From: Mesorhizobium_G sp050247155
GTDB taxonomy: Bacteria; Pseudomonadota; Alphaproteobacteria; Rhizobiales; Rhizobiaceae
Direction: 5' to 3'
Length of the DNA: 64,000 nt
Assembly: GCA_050247155.1 (NCBI GenBank)
Contig: JBFWUS010000008.1
Coordinates: 1 to 64,000, forward strand
How positions within the stretch are numbered: the stretch's first letter is position 1; every line of letters begins with the position of its first letter. The translations under genes and the position numbers were made by a program. Positions 31,994 through 40,826 of the stretch are shown piece by piece. Below the pieces are notes generated by a model. The model was not told where the DNA came from. It ran no database searches and worked only from the letters and a program-made list of their open reading frames with translations.

Positions 31994-33508
31994 TCAACCT
32001 GCCAGGCGGCCTTCCTCCGACCCATCGGCGTCGAGCCCGTATTCCTTGAGCTTGCGGTAGAGTGTGGAGCGCCCGATGCCCAGACGCCGTGCGACCTCGC
32101 TCATCTGCCCATCGTAGTGATCTATGGCGAGCTTGATCATTTCCAATTCGACGTCGGCCAGCGAACGCACGTTGCCGCGCTCGTCCAATGCGCGCAAAAG
32201 ACCGGCGGCGCTGTTCAACTCGGCGACGGCGGTGCGCACGGCCATTGATTCGATTTCCGAAGCGTCGAAGGTAACCGCCTCTTCCAACTGGCTTTTCTCA
32301 GACTGGCGTTCATCCAGGCCGGAGAACCCATCAACCTGGGCCCTGATGTGGGGAAATTCCGCCTCGGTCAGCTGCTCGCCTTCGCTCAGCACACAGGCCC
32401 GAAAAATTGTATTTTCGAGCTGCCGGATGTTTCCAGGCCAGTCATAGGCTTGCAGCATCGAAAGGGCTGCGCCGGAAATGCCTTGAACATGATACGATCC
32501 GGCATTGCCGAAACGGGCGATGAACCGATTGACCAGTTGCGGCAGGTCGCCGCGGCGGGCTCTCAGCGGCGGCACGACGATCGGATAGACGTTCAATCGG
32601 TAGAACAGGTCTTCCCTGAATTTGCCATCCTTGACCTGCTGCAAAAGGTCGCGGTGCGTGGCGGAAATAAGGCGGATGTCGACCTTTACCGTGGAGCGCC
32701 CGCCGACCGGGTCAACCTCGCCATCCTGCACCGCGCGCAAAAGCTTAACCTGGACGTGCAGCGGGAGATCGCCGATTTCATCCAGGAAGAGCGTGCCCCC
32801 GTGCGCCTCGACAAACTTGCCGGCATGTTTCTCGGTAGCGCCGGTAAACGACCCCTTCTCATGGCCGAACAGAATGCTTTCGACCAGATTGTCGGGGATC
32901 GCGCCGCAGTTGACTGTGACGAACGGCTTGCCGCGCCGGTCGCTCGCTGCCTGTATCGCGCGCGCGACAAACTCCTTACCGGCGCCTGACTCACCTTCGA
33001 TGAGAATTGGGATGTCGGAAGCGGCAGCCTTTTGCGCCAGCTTCAGCGCCTTTTCCATCGCCGGGCTTTTGGTCGGGAAGTCCTTGAAGCTTGGCAGTTG
33101 CGAACGCCGCGTCAAAGTGCGCGCCCTGTCGCCAACGGCCTCAACCTTCATTGCATCGGATATGGCCTTGTTCAAACGCTCCGGCGATGCCGGCTTGACA
33201 ACGAAGTCGAATGCGCCCTGCCGCATGGCATTGACGACCGTATCGATGCCCCCCTGCGCCGTCTGGACAATTACCGGCGTCGTCAAATCGCGCTCGCGCA
33301 TTTTCCGCAGCACGCCGTGTCCGTCAGTATCCGGCATAACGAGATCGAGCACGACCACCGCCACGTCATGGCCGTGATGCTCGAGCGCCGTCAGCCCGGC
33401 TTCGCCGCTGTCGGCAACGATAGCGTGGTGACCGAATTTTGTGACGGCCGCCTCCAGCAGGCGGCGCTGTACGGGGTCATCGTCAACAATGAGGACGGAT
33501 CGGGCCAT
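31994..33508 (-). CDS. Sigma-54-dependent response regulator (NtrC/DctD type)
   Basis: 504-residue activator of sigma-54 promoters. Receiver domain 1-120 with phospho-acceptor Asp55 (VVLDLVMPD). AAA+ domain about 145-380: Walker A GESGAGKE (171-178), sigma-54-contacting loop GSFTGA (219-224, the usual GAFTGA with Ala to Ser) and Walker B GGTLFLDE (237-244). A Fis-type HTH closes the protein (MSEVARRLGIGRSTLYRKL). Between AAA+ and HTH there is an extra acidic linker of about 80 residues. No histidine kinase is next to it, so it is an orphan here. The ATG at 33508 starts the receiver directly; an earlier in-frame start is unlikely. Confidence 0.92.
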   Translation of the reverse strand: MARSVLIVDDDPVQRRLLEAAVTKFGHHAIVADSGEAGLTALEHHGHDVAVVVLDLVMPDTDGHGVLRKMRERDLTTPVIVQTAQGGIDTVVNAMRQGAFDFVVKPASPERLNKAISDAMKVEAVGDRARTLTRRSQLPSFKDFPTKSPAMEKALKLAQKAAASDIPILIEGESGAGKEFVARAIQAASDRRGKPFVTVNCGAIPDNLVESILFGHEKGSFTGATEKHAGKFVEAHGGTLFLDEIGDLPLHVQVKLLRAVQDGEVDPVGGRSTVKVDIRLISATHRDLLQQVKDGKFREDLFYRLNVYPIVVPPLRARRGDLPQLVNRFIARFGNAGSYHVQGISGAALSMLQAYDWPGNIRQLENTIFRACVLSEGEQLTEAEFPHIRAQVDGFSGLDERQSEKSQLEEAVTFDASEIESMAVRTAVAELNSAAGLLRALDERGNVRSLADVELEMIKLAIDHYDGQMSEVARRLGIGRSTLYRKLKEYGLDADGSEEGRLAG

Positions 33509-33648
33509 GGATGGTGAATCAACCGCTTTTCGTGCGTAATGTGCCGTAGACCATTTTGGCACGGTCTCTTAAACAAACAGTGCAGGACGCACGGTAAACG
33601 AACCCTTTCGCGCCGCCTGCGTTTAGAGAGCCACAGCAAGCGGCTGAA

Positions 33649-35478
33649 ATGACTCAGAGAACGACAGCAATGGCATCGACGAAGAAGCGTGACGCGCTGG
33701 AGCTTGGAAATCTGCCGGAGTGGAACCTGGCCGATCTTTATCCTTCAATGGATTCGCCGACGCTGAAGGCAGACCTCGCCCGCGCGGCGGCCGAAGCGGA
33801 ATTGTTTGAAGCGAATTGGAAAGGCAAGCTCGAACAGGAGGCCGCGAAAGGCAAGGACGGCAAGCTCGGCCTGGCGGTAAAGCAATTCGAAGATCTGGAA
33901 GAGTTGATGGGCCGCATCGTGGCCTATGCGGGGCTGGTCTATGCCGGAGACACATCCGATCCGGCGCGTTCAAAACTCTACGGGGACATCCAGGAGCGGA
34001 TGACGGATGCGTCGACGCATCTCCTGTTCTTCGGGCTGGAACTGAACCTGATTGACGATGCCTTGATCGAGAGCGCATTGGCCGGCGACTCGTTGTTCGC
34101 CCACTATCGGCCCTGGGTCATGGACCTGCGAAAGGAAAAGCCGTTCCAGCTCGAGGATCGAATCGAGCAGCTCTTTCACGAAAAATCGATCACCGGACGT
34201 GGCGCCTGGAACCGCCTGTTCGATGAGACGATGAGCGCCCTGCGCTTCGACGTCGACGGGGAAAGGCTGACCCTTGAGCCGACTTTGAACAAGTTGCAGG
34301 ACGCGAGGCCGGAAACACGCCGAGCGGCGGCGGACGCGCTGGCAGCGACGTTTCGCGAAAACCTGCGCACCTTCACGCTCATCACCAACACGCTGGCGAA
34401 AGATCTCGACATATCGAACCGCTGGCGCGGTTACGTCGATATCGCCGACTTCCGCCATCTGTCGAACCGCGTCGAGCGCGACGTGGTCGACGCCTTGACC
34501 GCTGCCGTAGAGGACGCCTACCCGCGATTGTCGCACCGCTACTATGCAATGAAGGCGCGCTGGCTGGGTATGGACCAGATGAACCACTGGGACCGCAACG
34601 CACCCTTGCCTGAAACACCGCAGGCGGCGATCGGTTGGGACGAGGCACAGAACACCGTGCTCGCGGCCTACCACGCCTTTTCGCCGGATATGGCCGAGAT
34701 TGCGCGCAGCTTCTTCGACCGCAACTGGATCGATGCGCCGGTGCGTCCCGGGAAGGCGCCAGGGGCGTTCGCGCACCCCACCGTGCCGTCGGTGCATCCT
34801 TATGTGCTGCTCAACTATCTCGGCAAGCCGCGCGACGTGATGACGCTGGCGCATGAGTTGGGCCACGGCGTGCACCAGGTGCTTGCCGGCGGGCAGGGAG
34901 CGCTGATGGCTTCGACGCCGCTGACGCTTGCCGAGACCGCGTCAGTGTTCGGCGAGATGCTGACCTTCCGTTCATTGCTGGACCGCACGACCGACAAGCG
35001 CGAACGCAAGGCCATGCTGGCCCAAAAAGTCGAGGACATGATCAATACGGTCGTGCGCCAGATCGCCTTCTATCAGTTCGAGCGGCGACTGCACACCGAA
35101 CGCCGCAACGGCGAGTTGACCGCCGACAGGATCGGCCAATTCTGGCTGGAAGTGCAAGCCGAAAGCCTCGGTCCGGCGATCCGCCTGCGCGAGGGGTACG
35201 AGACGTTCTGGAGCTATGTCCCCCACTTCATTCATTCGCCGTTCTACGTCTACGCTTATGCCTTTGGCGACTGTCTCGTGAATTCGCTGTTCGCGGTTTA
35301 TCAGAACACCGAACGCGGCTTTCAGCAGAAATATTTCGACATGCTGCGCGCCGGCGGCAGCAAGCATCACTCGGAACTCTTGAAGCCGTTCGGTCTCGAC
35401 GCGACAGACCCGTCATTTTGGCAGCGTGGCCTAGCCGTGATCAGCGGCCTGATCGACGAGTTGGAAACTCTCGATTAG
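33649..35478 (+). CDS. pepF: M3 family oligoendopeptidase F
   Basis: Cytoplasmic zinc oligopeptidase of 609 residues that degrades short peptides. Zinc site HELGH at His402-Glu403-His406 (LAHELGHGVHQVLAG), followed by the third ligand region LAETASVFGEM about 25 residues later. The FAHPTVPSVHPYVLLNYLG and ESLGPAIRLREGYETFW blocks are typical of the PepF/M3B branch. Two starts are possible, ATG 33649 and ATG 33670 (MASTKKRD); neither has a strong ribosome site. Confidence 0.93.
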   Translation: MTQRTTAMASTKKRDALELGNLPEWNLADLYPSMDSPTLKADLARAAAEAELFEANWKGKLEQEAAKGKDGKLGLAVKQFEDLEELMGRIVAYAGLVYAGDTSDPARSKLYGDIQERMTDASTHLLFFGLELNLIDDALIESALAGDSLFAHYRPWVMDLRKEKPFQLEDRIEQLFHEKSITGRGAWNRLFDETMSALRFDVDGERLTLEPTLNKLQDARPETRRAAADALAATFRENLRTFTLITNTLAKDLDISNRWRGYVDIADFRHLSNRVERDVVDALTAAVEDAYPRLSHRYYAMKARWLGMDQMNHWDRNAPLPETPQAAIGWDEAQNTVLAAYHAFSPDMAEIARSFFDRNWIDAPVRPGKAPGAFAHPTVPSVHPYVLLNYLGKPRDVMTLAHELGHGVHQVLAGGQGALMASTPLTLAETASVFGEMLTFRSLLDRTTDKRERKAMLAQKVEDMINTVVRQIAFYQFERRLHTERRNGELTADRIGQFWLEVQAESLGPAIRLREGYETFWSYVPHFIHSPFYVYAYAFGDCLVNSLFAVYQNTERGFQQKYFDMLRAGGSKHHSELLKPFGLDATDPSFWQRGLAVISGLIDELETLD

Positions 35479-35650
35479 GCGCATCCGCGGGTCGGCGGAC
35501 TTTGCAGAGCCCATTAGCGGACCCGTATCTTCCGCTAAGATATTGATATGATGATCTTTATCATGGGGACTTAAAGATGGGCGGCATTTTCGCTGGCAAT
35601 CGAACCGCCCTGTGCTAGCGTGCGACCCGATACTTCGCGAAGGAGAACAG

Positions 35651-37519
35651 ATGCGGGTGCTCCTGACCGTCGCATGGTTTTTTGCGGCTACGTTTCTGGC
35701 GTGGCACGCCATCGCACATCAAGCGCCGGCGATCGAGCAGGACATCCTCGCGAGATCGACACAAGCCGTCAAAGCGCTGAACCCGCAGGCCGAGGTCTTT
35801 GCCGACGGGCGCTATATCACTGTCCGCGGACAGGCTCCTGACTACTTGGCAAAGGCATCCACGCTGGCTGCGGCGCGCGATGTATGGGGCGTTCTCGGGC
35901 CCGGAGACCAACTGACGGTTTCTGCGCCGGCGCCTTTTGTCGTGGCCGAGAAGGCGATCGACGGCCCCTTGCGGCTGAGTGGCGCCGGGCTTTCGGAAGC
36001 GATGAAAACCGCCGTCGAAAGCGCTGCAAGGCAGGTATTTGGAACGTCGATTGACAGCAGGCTGACAACGACCAAGGCAGAGACGAAGCTGGCTGAGGGT
36101 CTCGAAGATGCCTTTGCTATTCTGGCCAGTTTGGATCAGGGCACATTGCTGGCTGAACCTGCCCGGCTTCTGATCGCCGGCGGCGTGTCAGACAATGCGA
36201 AGGCCGCCGCCGCACGCCAACAGGCGATGGCGCACAAGGCGACGATTCAGGTCTTCCTTGGCGAAGCTGGGTCGGCCGCGCCACGTTTCAACGCGGTCAA
36301 ACTGCCAGACGGCACAATCGTGGCCTCCGGCGATGTGTCGTCCGAAGATGCGCGTTCTGCCCTGCTGACCATACTTCGCGACAACGACTCCGATCGACGC
36401 ATCGTCGACCGCTTGACGGTTCGTGGCGGCGACATGTCGGCAGTATGGGCGACCAGCGCCGAAAAAGGCGCCACCGCTCTAGCTCAACTTGACTGGGGCT
36501 CGGTTTCGCTTGACGGAAGCAAGGCCTATCTTGAGGGGATGGCTGGCGCCGACGAGGTCGCGGCCATCAGCGAAAGCCTGGGCAGCGACTTTACGGCCGA
36601 ATTGACGCCACGTGCGAACGACGCAACGCCGTCGCGCCTCTCATCGCTGGAGCGCGCGCTCGACGCCGCCAAATCCCGCATTCTGGATCTCAGCGCGGCG
36701 TCCGCGAAACATCTCGCCGATCTCAACGCCGCCGAGTTGAAGGCCGACGAACTTCGTCAGGTCGAGGCGGAAATCAAGTCTCGCGCCGAGGCCGCGACGA
36801 CCCGGATCGCGGCGCTGGAGGCAGCCGCCGAGCAAAACAAGCGTGATCTTGAAACGGCGCAGGCGCGCATCGCCGGCCTGACGGAAATGTTGTCGTTGCG
36901 GCCGGAAAATGGGCAACTGCCGGCCGATGCGCTTCCGGCGCCATCCCAAAGCTCGCTCCAACGGCCCGCTGAGCCCCCTCGCACCGCTACATCGCCTGCG
37001 CAATCGACACCCGCCGAACCGCCTGCCGCCGCTCCGGAAGCCGAGCCTGTCCAATCGGCCGGACTGCCGCCCCAGCCTGCACCGCCCGAACCACCTGTAC
37101 GGAATGCGGCGGTCTCGCCGGCACTGGAGGCAGAGCGCGTTGCCGCAGGCTGCAACCAGGCAGTACAGTCGATCCTGAGCGGCGCGGCAATTACGTTCGA
37201 GTCAAAATCGGCGCAGATCACTCGGGAAGGAAACGACGTGCTGGATCGGGTCATGGGCCAGATCATGCCCTGCATCGGCAATCCCGCATTGAAGGTCACC
37301 GTGGGCGGCCACACGGACAGCCGTGGTCAGGATCGCGACAATCTCCGCCTGAGCAAGGATCGCGCCGACTCGGTCAAGGAATCGCTGATCGTGCGCAGCA
37401 TCCCGCCCGACGCCATCACCGCCATCGGATATGGCGAAACCATGCCGCTGGCCGACAACGATACGGACGAGGGACGCGCCGCCAACCGCCGCATCACCAT
37501 CGACTGGTCGCTCCGTTAG
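35651..37519 (+). CDS. OmpA-family protein with BON-like N-terminus and coiled coil
   Basis: 622 residues. Signal/anchor at 1-22, then two BON-like segments (AEVFADGRYITVRGQAPDYL; VKLPDGTIVASGDVSSEDAR), a helical coiled-coil stretch at about 330-420 (SLERALDAAKSRILDL ... ETAQARIAGL), a Pro-rich linker, and a C-terminal OmpA domain from about 500 (ITFESKSAQITREGND, VGGHTDSRGQDRDNLRLSKD, GYGETMPLADNDTDEGRAANRR). It should link an inner-membrane or outer-membrane complex to peptidoglycan. It has a partner HHH protein 32 bases downstream. ATG 35651 follows GAAGGAGAAC; an in-frame TTG upstream is less likely. Confidence 0.88.
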   Translation: MRVLLTVAWFFAATFLAWHAIAHQAPAIEQDILARSTQAVKALNPQAEVFADGRYITVRGQAPDYLAKASTLAAARDVWGVLGPGDQLTVSAPAPFVVAEKAIDGPLRLSGAGLSEAMKTAVESAARQVFGTSIDSRLTTTKAETKLAEGLEDAFAILASLDQGTLLAEPARLLIAGGVSDNAKAAAARQQAMAHKATIQVFLGEAGSAAPRFNAVKLPDGTIVASGDVSSEDARSALLTILRDNDSDRRIVDRLTVRGGDMSAVWATSAEKGATALAQLDWGSVSLDGSKAYLEGMAGADEVAAISESLGSDFTAELTPRANDATPSRLSSLERALDAAKSRILDLSAASAKHLADLNAAELKADELRQVEAEIKSRAEAATTRIAALEAAAEQNKRDLETAQARIAGLTEMLSLRPENGQLPADALPAPSQSSLQRPAEPPRTATSPAQSTPAEPPAAAPEAEPVQSAGLPPQPAPPEPPVRNAAVSPALEAERVAAGCNQAVQSILSGAAITFESKSAQITREGNDVLDRVMGQIMPCIGNPALKVTVGGHTDSRGQDRDNLRLSKDRADSVKESLIVRSIPPDAITAIGYGETMPLADNDTDEGRAANRRITIDWSLR

Positions 37520-37551
37520 CGCATGACCCACAAGCAGGAACAGGAGTTTGG

Positions 37552-38289
37552 ATGAGCTATCTGGTTGCCCAAATGCTCTTCTATTTGCTGGTTGCTCTGC
37601 TGCTCGGCGTGCTGCTGGGCTGGATAGTGTGGGGCAAGCGAGCCGGTGGCCTGGCGGGAGCCCCGGCGGACCGTCTGTACCAAGAGAATGCCGGTCTTAG
37701 GCGCGATCTGGAGGCCTGTGGCGAAGCTCGCGCAACGTTGGAACGCCGCCTGGCCGACGCTCTGGCCGCAGGCCCCGGCACTATCTCGGCGTCCGACCAG
37801 GCGCCGGCCAATAATGCGATCTCCCTGCCCGTATCGCCTGAGCGGCCCATATCCGCCGAACGATCTGACACCGCGGCGGAAGAGACGCAGCCCACAGCCT
37901 TGATGTCGCATCCGTCTAGCATGAGACCGAAAAAGGCCGGCGGCAAAAAGACGGTAACGCATCGGCCGGAGCCGCCGCAAAAGTCCAAAAAAATGTCGGC
38001 TGCGGCCGAGGCTGAAAAGCCGAAAGGCATGGTGCAGCCGGACGACTTGCGGCGAATCATCGGGATAGGCCCTGTCAACGAGCGCCTTCTGCACGGCGAA
38101 GGCGTCCGCCGTTTTGCTCAGATTGCGGCGTGGAAAGACGCCGACGTGAAACATATTGAAGAAGTTCTGCAATTCGATGGGCGCATAGAGCGCGAGCGCT
38201 GGATCGAGCAGGCAAGCTTGCTGGCGGCGGGCGACGACGAAGAATTTGCGAAGCGCTTTCCGACGTCCGGCTCGAGCAAGAATACGTAG
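37552..38289 (+). CDS. Membrane-anchored protein with helix-hairpin-helix C-terminus
   Basis: 245 residues: one N-terminal membrane helix (about 4-27), a short coiled segment (RLYQENAGLRRDLEACGEA), a disordered basic/Pro linker and a C-terminal helix-hairpin-helix domain with DDLRRIIGIGPVNERLLHGE and RFAQIAAWKDADVKHIEEVL. That HHH signature (GIGPxxE ... GVxxFxQIAxW) also occurs at the end of some NADH dehydrogenase subunit E proteins and ribosomal L21 fusions in alphaproteobacteria. Likely in one operon with the OmpA-like gene. Role unknown. Confidence 0.78.
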   Translation: MSYLVAQMLFYLLVALLLGVLLGWIVWGKRAGGLAGAPADRLYQENAGLRRDLEACGEARATLERRLADALAAGPGTISASDQAPANNAISLPVSPERPISAERSDTAAEETQPTALMSHPSSMRPKKAGGKKTVTHRPEPPQKSKKMSAAAEAEKPKGMVQPDDLRRIIGIGPVNERLLHGEGVRRFAQIAAWKDADVKHIEEVLQFDGRIERERWIEQASLLAAGDDEEFAKRFPTSGSSKNT

Positions 38290-38421
38290 AAGCCTCTCCG
38301 GAGGCAGCCGATCGCTGTCGCATTACTCGTCGTCGGTCCGCTCCTGCGCAATTGCCGCAGTTGCATGGCACACAGGGCTTGGCTACAGCCAGCACTTTGC
38401 CATCGGACGTTGCCGACACGC

Positions 38422-39573
38422 ATGCCGCAAAGTCCCGAGCCTTGCATAATTTTTCGCGACGATTCGGCGGCAACCGAACGCCGTTTCCAGAATCCGCTTG
38501 AGATCATCGAAGCATGGGACGCGACGGAATTCCGGCCAGCCCTTCGGCGGCTAGAGCAGGCACGAGACGACGGCAAATGGCTGGCCGGCTATTTTTCCTA
38601 TGAGGCTGGCTATCTGCTCGAACCCAAGCTCCGGCCTCTATTGCCTGACGGCCGACGCACCCCGCTGTTGCAGTTCGGCGTTTTTGACCAGCCTACCGAT
38701 GACGCCATCGGCCCACTCGGCGCACCGACGCAGAATCCGATCAGCGACCCGCATGCTGCCTGGACGTTCGGCGAATATGATCAGCGCTTTCAGATCTTGC
38801 ACCGCCATTTGCGGCTCGGCGACTGCTATCAGGCCAACCTGACCTTTCCCGTTGCAGCACGGTGGGCTGGCGAGCCCATGGATGCTTTTGCCAATCTCGC
38901 CGTGCGCCAGCCGGTCAAGTACAGCGCATTGGTCCTGCTCGGCGAGCCGACGATCTTGTCACGTTCGCCAGAGCTGTTTTTCGCGATCGACGACGACGGT
39001 TGGATCGAAGCGCATCCGATGAAAGGCACCGCGCCTCGCGGCCACACCAAGGCCGAGGATGAAGCTCAAAAGCTCTTCCTCCAAACCGACGAGAAGAACC
39101 AGGCGGAAAATCGCATGATCGTCGACCTGCTGCGCAACGATATTTCCTTGGTGAGCGAGGTCGGCACATTGGAGGTGCCCGAGCTTTTCCGGATCGAGAC
39201 CTATCCGACCGTGCACCAGATGGTCAGCCGTGTGCGCGCAAAACTACTGCCGGGGCTGACCATCGAGCGCCTGTTCGCGGCGCTGTTTCCCTGTGGATCG
39301 ATCACCGGCGCGCCGAAGATCCGCGCGATGGAGATCTTGCGCGACCTGGAACACCAGCCCCGCGACGCCTATTGCGGCGCAATCGGCTGGATATCGCCGC
39401 ATGGACCGATGCGCTTCAACGTGGCGATCCGCACCATCACCCTCTTTGCCGGCGGCGAGGCGGTCTATAACGTCGGCGGCGGCATCGTTTTCGATTCAAC
39501 CTCCGAGAGCGAGTACAGGGAATGTCTGCTGAAAGCCCGCTTCGCGACGGGGACAGAGCCGGTTTCGAACTGA
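38422..39573 (+). CDS. pabB: Aminodeoxychorismate synthase component I
   Basis: Converts chorismate and ammonia/glutamine to 4-amino-4-deoxychorismate for folate synthesis. 383 residues from ATG 38422. The chorismate-binding domain carries PMKGTAPRG with active-site Lys201, ENRMIVDLLRNDIS, PTVHQMVSRVRA, CGSITGAPKIRAMEI and VGGGIVFDSTSESEY. The shorter start (PQSPEPCIIFRDD) matches the usual N-terminus; an in-frame ATG at 38365 would add 19 residues. The gene overlaps pabC by 52 bases, so the two are coupled. Typical for the alphaproteobacterial PabB lacking a fused domain. Confidence 0.92.
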   Translation: MPQSPEPCIIFRDDSAATERRFQNPLEIIEAWDATEFRPALRRLEQARDDGKWLAGYFSYEAGYLLEPKLRPLLPDGRRTPLLQFGVFDQPTDDAIGPLGAPTQNPISDPHAAWTFGEYDQRFQILHRHLRLGDCYQANLTFPVAARWAGEPMDAFANLAVRQPVKYSALVLLGEPTILSRSPELFFAIDDDGWIEAHPMKGTAPRGHTKAEDEAQKLFLQTDEKNQAENRMIVDLLRNDISLVSEVGTLEVPELFRIETYPTVHQMVSRVRAKLLPGLTIERLFAALFPCGSITGAPKIRAMEILRDLEHQPRDAYCGAIGWISPHGPMRFNVAIRTITLFAGGEAVYNVGGGIVFDSTSESEYRECLLKARFATGTEPVSN

Positions 39574-40202
39574 TCGAAACGCTGCGCTGGGAGCCAGTCG
39601 GCGGCTTCGTGCGGCTGGAGCGGCATCTGGCACGACTTTATGCCTCGGCGAATGAATTGGGTTTTACCTGTGATCCGGAGAAGGTCGGGGCGACCCTTGG
39701 CAACGCCGTTGCCGATGCAGCGCGATCAAGCCAGGGCGCACTCCGCATTCGACTGACGCTCGCATCGAACGGCAACGCGGTTGCCACGGCTCAACCATTC
39801 GCGCTCCAGCCGAACGAAACGGTTTGGACATTGCGCATCGCGCGGACCCGGCTCAACTCGCACGACCCTTTGCTGCGATACAAGACGAGCCGGCGCTCGC
39901 TCTACGAGACCGCCCGCGCCGAGTTTACCCACAAACAAGCCGACGAAGTGATCCTGCTCAACGAGCGCGGCGAGGTGTGTGAAGGCACGATAACCACGCT
40001 GTTTGTCGAGCGCGACGATGACGGCAGTCTGCTCACACCTCCATTGACCTGCGGCTTGCTGGCCGGTGTCTTGCGGGCGCAGATGATCGAGACTGGGAAG
40101 GCACGGGAGGCGGTGCTGACTGAGGCTGAGCTACGCGCTGCCGGAGGCGTATTTGCAGGCAATTCGCTGCGCGGACTGATCCGGTGTAAATTGACCAGTT
40201 GA
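39522..40202 (+). CDS. pabC: Aminotransferase class IV, likely 4-amino-4-deoxychorismate lyase
   Basis: 226 residues, PLP fold-type IV. PLP lysine is Lys121 in LLRYKTSRRSLYE; later signatures are VILLNERGEVCEGTITTLF and TPPLTCGLLAGVLRAQM. Overlapping pabB strongly suggests it releases pyruvate from aminodeoxychorismate to give p-aminobenzoate. It has the slightly shortened, divergent form seen in rhizobial PabC proteins. A branched-chain or D-amino acid aminotransferase cannot be excluded from sequence alone, but context makes PabC likely. Confidence 0.87.
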   Translation: MSAESPLRDGDRAGFELIETLRWEPVGGFVRLERHLARLYASANELGFTCDPEKVGATLGNAVADAARSSQGALRIRLTLASNGNAVATAQPFALQPNETVWTLRIARTRLNSHDPLLRYKTSRRSLYETARAEFTHKQADEVILLNERGEVCEGTITTLFVERDDDGSLLTPPLTCGLLAGVLRAQMIETGKAREAVLTEAELRAAGGVFAGNSLRGLIRCKLTS

Positions 40203-40209
40203 ACGCAAG

Positions 40210-40226
40210 TGAATACATTGTGTTCA
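40210..40226. promoter_or_regulatory. Inverted repeat before the RHH/ParE pair
   Basis: TGAATACA and TGTGTTCA, around one central base, form an 8-bp inverted repeat with one mismatched pair, 23 bases upstream of the antitoxin ATG. Position and symmetry fit an autoregulatory operator of an RHH antitoxin. Confidence 0.5.
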
Positions 40227-40248
40227 TACGCAAGCTGAGGGTTTGTCC

Positions 40249-40545
40249 ATGGCGGCGAATGCCACCTTTTCTGTGAGGCTTCCGGACGATTTGCGCCGTG
40301 AAGTCGACCAACTCGCCAGAGCGACGAAGCGGTCGCGCGCCTTCTTGGTCAAGGAAGCTGTGGCGACCTATATGGCAGACCAAAGGGCATATCTGGAGGC
40401 CATCGAGGAGGGTGAAAGGGAAGCTGACGAGGGAGTGTTCGTGTCAGGCGACGCTGTTATCCGTTGGCTGCAATCCTGGGGAACCGACAATGAACTCCCG
40501 CGGCCCGAGCCCGATATTTTCCCCGACAAGGCTCGAAAGCTGTGA
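40249..40545 (+). CDS. Ribbon-helix-helix (CopG/ParD-like) antitoxin
   Basis: 98 residues. N-terminal RHH DNA-binding fold, ATFSVRLPDDLRREVDQLAR with TKRSRAFLVKEAVATYM. The C-terminal half is acidic and ends with a toxin-binding tail. An ATG at 40249 is used; an upstream in-frame TTG adds two residues only. It overlaps the toxin gene by GTGA, the usual coupling in such modules. Confidence 0.88.
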   Translation: MAANATFSVRLPDDLRREVDQLARATKRSRAFLVKEAVATYMADQRAYLEAIEEGEREADEGVFVSGDAVIRWLQSWGTDNELPRPEPDIFPDKARKL

Positions 40546-40826
40546 CACTCGTTGTCACGCCGCGGGCAACTCGAGACTTCGAAGAAATTCACGCATATAT
40601 CGCACTCGATGACCGGCAGGCAGCAGACCGAGTTGCCCAAAAATTGGTGGCAGCCATGAAACTGCTCGACGCGAAACCGTTGATCGGACGGCCCGCTGGA
40701 GGTAGCCGAAGACGGGAGTGGTCCGTACCTAATCTTCCTTATGTTATTCCCTACCGAATCTCTGGCGACCGCGTGATCATCCTGCGCGTCTATCACACCG
40801 CGAGGAAACGTCCGCCCGAATGGTAA
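40542..40826 (+). CDS. RelE/ParE family toxin
   Basis: 94 residues of the RelE/ParE fold: TLVVTPRATRDFEEIHAYIA, AAMKLLDAKPLIGRPA and YVIPYRISGDRVIILRVYHTARKRP. The terminal HTARxRP motif is standard in RelE/ParE toxins. Starts at GTG overlapping the antitoxin stop. ParE proteins poison DNA gyrase and RelE proteins cleave mRNA; which applies here is not certain. The last codons overlap the next gene's ATG by seven bases. Confidence 0.88.
   Translation: MTLVVTPRATRDFEEIHAYIALDDRQAADRVAQKLVAAMKLLDAKPLIGRPAGGSRRREWSVPNLPYVIPYRISGDRVIILRVYHTARKRPPEW

Noticed and set aside
35521..35650. A short open frame between pepF and the OmpA-like gene (ATG near 35577, 13 codons)
   Set aside because: Too short, no ribosome site and no recognisable peptide; the region is probably only the promoter of the downstream gene.
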